Assembly (NCBI GenBank): GCA_964546145.1
Contig: CAZJIU010000010.1
Span: forward strand, 1 to 44,328
Direction of reading: 5' to 3'
Source: CAZAKO01 sp964546145
GTDB lineage: Bacteria > Fidelibacterota > UBA2242
Length of the DNA stretch: 44,328 nucleotides
The notes below the pieces were generated by a model. The model did no database searches. It was not told where the DNA came from and was given only the letters and a program-made list of their open reading frames with translations. A program made the translations under genes and the position numbers. This document shows, one piece after another, positions 43,325 to 44,328 of this stretch (position 1 is its first letter; each line of letters starts with the position of its first letter).

Positions 43325-43417
43325 GACAGTTCAAAAACCACTGAAATTTATACCCATGTCATTCAAAAGAAACTCGGAGAAATTATCAATCCACTAGATG
43401 CGACAATTCATATCTAG
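43325..43417 (+). pseudogene. C-terminal fragment of a tyrosine recombinase (integrase)
   Basis: In frame from 43325 to the TAG at 43415-43417 the translation is DSSKTTEIYTHVIQKKLG, then EIINPLDATIHI. The pattern after LGH in integrases, S-K-T-T-x-I-Y-T-H-V with the nucleophilic Tyr and a PLD near the end, is unmistakable. The preceding codons (read back to 43277) do not resemble an integrase and no start codon or Arg/His box precedes it, so only the last 30 residues survive. SSKTTEIYTHV is typical of FCB-type chromosomal or mobile-element integrases; IntI integron integrases also end in a PLD motif. It is distinct from the xerD in this window. Confidence 0.68.
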
Positions 43418-43429
43418 AGAAGGTGAAAT

Positions 43430-43498
43430 ATATACGCAATGCGCCTATCACACCATTTTAGGACAGATATACGCAGTACGTTGTTACAATAGTTATGC
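43430..43498 (+). other. Candidate attI-like segment
   Basis: A 9-bp direct repeat ATATACGCA occurs at 43430-43438 and 43467-43475, followed by GTTATGC at 43492-43498. The last has the form of an integron recombination core (G then TT). No paired R'' arm was found upstream, so this is not a palindromic attC. Direct repeats plus a single core are what attI sites show. A TACAAT (43485-43490) could be a -10 element for the cassette gene, but no good -35 at correct spacing was found. Confidence 0.4.
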
Positions 43499-44281
43499 GT
43501 CATTGGTTTGCGATCCAAGATGCCACTCATTACCCTTACTTACAGCTAGAAAGGAATTCACATGCCACCAAAAACTACATTGCCACAAGTATGCGGCCGA
43601 ATCCTCGAGGAATGGAAAGTCAATGTGGATCTTCACAAATTTCACGATGACCTGAAGCAGCGGAGACTCAACCATGTCCTCACTATTCAAACAGCTTTAC
43701 TTGTTTTTTTTGGCTATTCCATCCGTGAAGCCATGACCCCCCCTACTAACAAATACCTTCTTGGCACATCTCTCATTGTCGCGCTTTTCGCTTTCGTTGT
43801 TTCACTGCTGGGTAAGAGCATGGATCGGCGAGCTCGGGCCTACGTTGATGTGGTCAAGACCCGCTTGCTCTTATTGGAAGCCGCATGGAATGATCTCAAT
43901 CCCAAGAACAGACTACTCACTTACTCCCACCAATGGGAGATCTTGGTACATAAGTCAGATAAAACTATCAACGAATATCTTTCTATCCGCCGCCTAGGAA
44001 ACCAGGATAAGCTAAGGTCGTACTGCCATGAAACTGCAGCACATGTAAAGGAAGAATTACTCATTCTCATTCTATCTATATTCTGGTCCTTGCTGGCGGT
44101 TGGTGCCATTGTCCTTTTGATCAAGTAAAGGCACGCGCCGTTTCGCAAACCAACGAACGCATAACACGGCAAACAATATCGCTCCATTTATGAAAGAAAG
44201 AAATTATAGTTGTCGCTCAATGCTTTTGCTCATCCCGCACCTATAGTGCGGGATAAAAGCAATGTGTTGTTTGCCGATACG
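43493..44281 (+). mobile_element. Candidate integron gene cassette (about 790 bp)
   Basis: Bounded on the left by GTTATGCGTCATTGG (core at 43492) and on the right by GTTATGTGTAATGG (core at 44281). Each boundary has the core followed by a similar sequence. Inside: one gene (43562-44128), with its start 69 bp from the left boundary, and the attC-like palindrome at the right end. This is the standard cassette layout. A following start codon at 44316 suggests the array continues past the window. Confidence 0.55.
43562..44128 (+). CDS. Cassette-borne membrane protein, function unknown
   Basis: A 188-residue protein with AGAAAGGA upstream of the ATG. Residues 1-40 are hydrophilic and amphipathic (LHKFHDDLKQRRLNH). 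Two hydrophobic segments follow (about 42-53 and 66-82), then a cytoplasmic or periplasmic stretch with charged helices (residues 85-160). A C-terminal transmembrane helix covers about 168-187 (LLILILSIFWSLLAVGAIVLL). I do not recognise the family; two-plus-one transmembrane arrangements with a soluble helical core recall SLATT-type effector proteins of defence and conflict systems, but no diagnostic motif was seen. It occupies most of a candidate integron cassette. Confidence 0.7.
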   Translation: MPPKTTLPQVCGRILEEWKVNVDLHKFHDDLKQRRLNHVLTIQTALLVFFGYSIREAMTPPTNKYLLGTSLIVALFAFVVSLLGKSMDRRARAYVDVVKTRLLLLEAAWNDLNPKNRLLTYSHQWEILVHKSDKTINEYLSIRRLGNQDKLRSYCHETAAHVKEELLILILSIFWSLLAVGAIVLLIK

Positions 44282-44287
44282 TTATGT
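44159..44287 (+). repeat. attC-like folded palindrome (integron recombination site)
   Basis: Outer arms: GCATAAC (44159-44165) and GTTATGT (44281-44287), complementary except for one G-T pair. Inner arms: CGGCAAACAA (44167-44176) and TTGTTTGCCG (44267-44276), a perfect 10-bp match. Unpaired spacers of 1 and 4 nt lie between the arms. The centre holds a further hairpin: TGCTTTT (44221-44227) pairs with AAAAGCA (44255-44261), and ATCCCGCAC (44232-44240) pairs with GTGCGGGAT (44246-44254) around CTATA. Total length is 129 bp, within the known attC size range. The R' core deviates from the textbook GTTRRRY at one position. No T tract, so not a simple terminator. Confidence 0.62.
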
Positions 44288-44315
44288 GTAATGGCAACCA
44301 CATTTAGGAGATTCA

Positions 44316-44328
44316 ATGAGTAAGCATC
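44316..44328 (+). CDS. Start of the next cassette gene, cut by window edge
   Basis: ATGAGTAAGCATC, preceded by TTAGGAGA (44304-44311), a good ribosome-binding site. Only four codons (MSKH) are visible. Position 29 bp after the attC-like site fits a second cassette. Confidence 0.45.

Noticed and set aside
43398..43655. Plus-strand open frame crossing the attI-like segment
   Set aside because: Overlaps the better-supported cassette gene, has a composition unlike a real protein and lacks a ribosome-binding site.
44221..44261. Hairpin with GC-rich stem as an intrinsic terminator
   Set aside because: No T tract follows and it is nested inside longer paired arms; explained better as the central stem of the attC-like site.

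Overview
The window looks like a chromosomal contig from a strictly anaerobic, Gram-negative-type (diderm), uncultured bacterium. It is probably a member of the FCB (Fibrobacterota-Chlorobiota-Bacteroidota) assemblage or a neighbouring candidate phylum such as Cloacimonadota or Marinimicrobia. This placement is inference from gene content. The diderm evidence is LpxH, a GmhA remnant, a TonB-dependent receptor and many lipoproteins. The anaerobic fermentation evidence is homodimeric pyruvate:ferredoxin oxidoreductase, butyrate kinase with phosphotransbutyrylase, a phosphofructokinase carrying PPi-type residues, carbamate kinase, a split glycine-cleavage P protein and a fused FTCD. A bacterial GGGP-synthase-family enzyme also fits FCB relatives. 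No tRNA, rRNA or CRISPR array was seen.

Layout. 1-7343 (minus strand): fabH (cut by the window edge), rpmF and DUF177; then a membrane protein, SPOR lipoprotein, ndk, carbamate kinase and a cyclic-2,3-diphosphoglycerate-synthetase-like P-loop protein in tight succession; then a metallo-beta-lactamase-fold hydrolase. 7344-7637 is a divergent control region with two perfect inverted repeats and a good sigma-70-like promoter facing a LysM lipoprotein (7638-8312). 8705-13116 (minus): an HD-GYP response regulator, a PilZ protein, a coiled-coil/FxLYD-like protein, a HEAT-repeat lipoprotein and lpxH. 13339-20444 (plus): buk, ptb, pfk and PFOR, the core energy block, closed by a perfect bidirectional terminator. 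20513-24588 (minus): a four-gene run of a PHP-family metallohydrolase and three proteins sharing a C-terminal four-cysteine module. 24753-38625 (plus): a long housekeeping run of efp, accB, accC, gcvH, gcvPA, GGGP synthase, gmhA (holed by an assembly gap), xerD, an M50 protease, a small membrane protein, ftcD, mutL, miaA, an MBOAT acyltransferase and an SGNH-like partner. 38735-42121: a TonB-dependent receptor (second assembly gap) with a DUF4249-like outer-membrane partner. 42140-43102 (minus): a PflA-like radical SAM protein.

The right end (43103-44328) is different in character. It holds a 31-codon C-terminal scrap of a tyrosine recombinase, a possible attI-like segment with a 9-bp direct repeat, one promoterless-looking cassette gene (43562-44128), a 129-bp attC-like folded palindrome (44159-44287), and the ribosome-binding site and first codons of another gene. 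I read this as the start of an integron or CALIN gene-cassette array. It is the most unusual structure in the window.

Working together: PFK and PFOR feed acetyl-CoA and reduced ferredoxin. Ptb/Buk and carbamate kinase give substrate-level ATP, and FTCD and the glycine-cleavage proteins suggest amino-acid (His, Gly) use. Both runs of N are exactly 100 bases (29767-29866 and 38989-39088), so they are scaffold placeholders and distances across them are not reliable.
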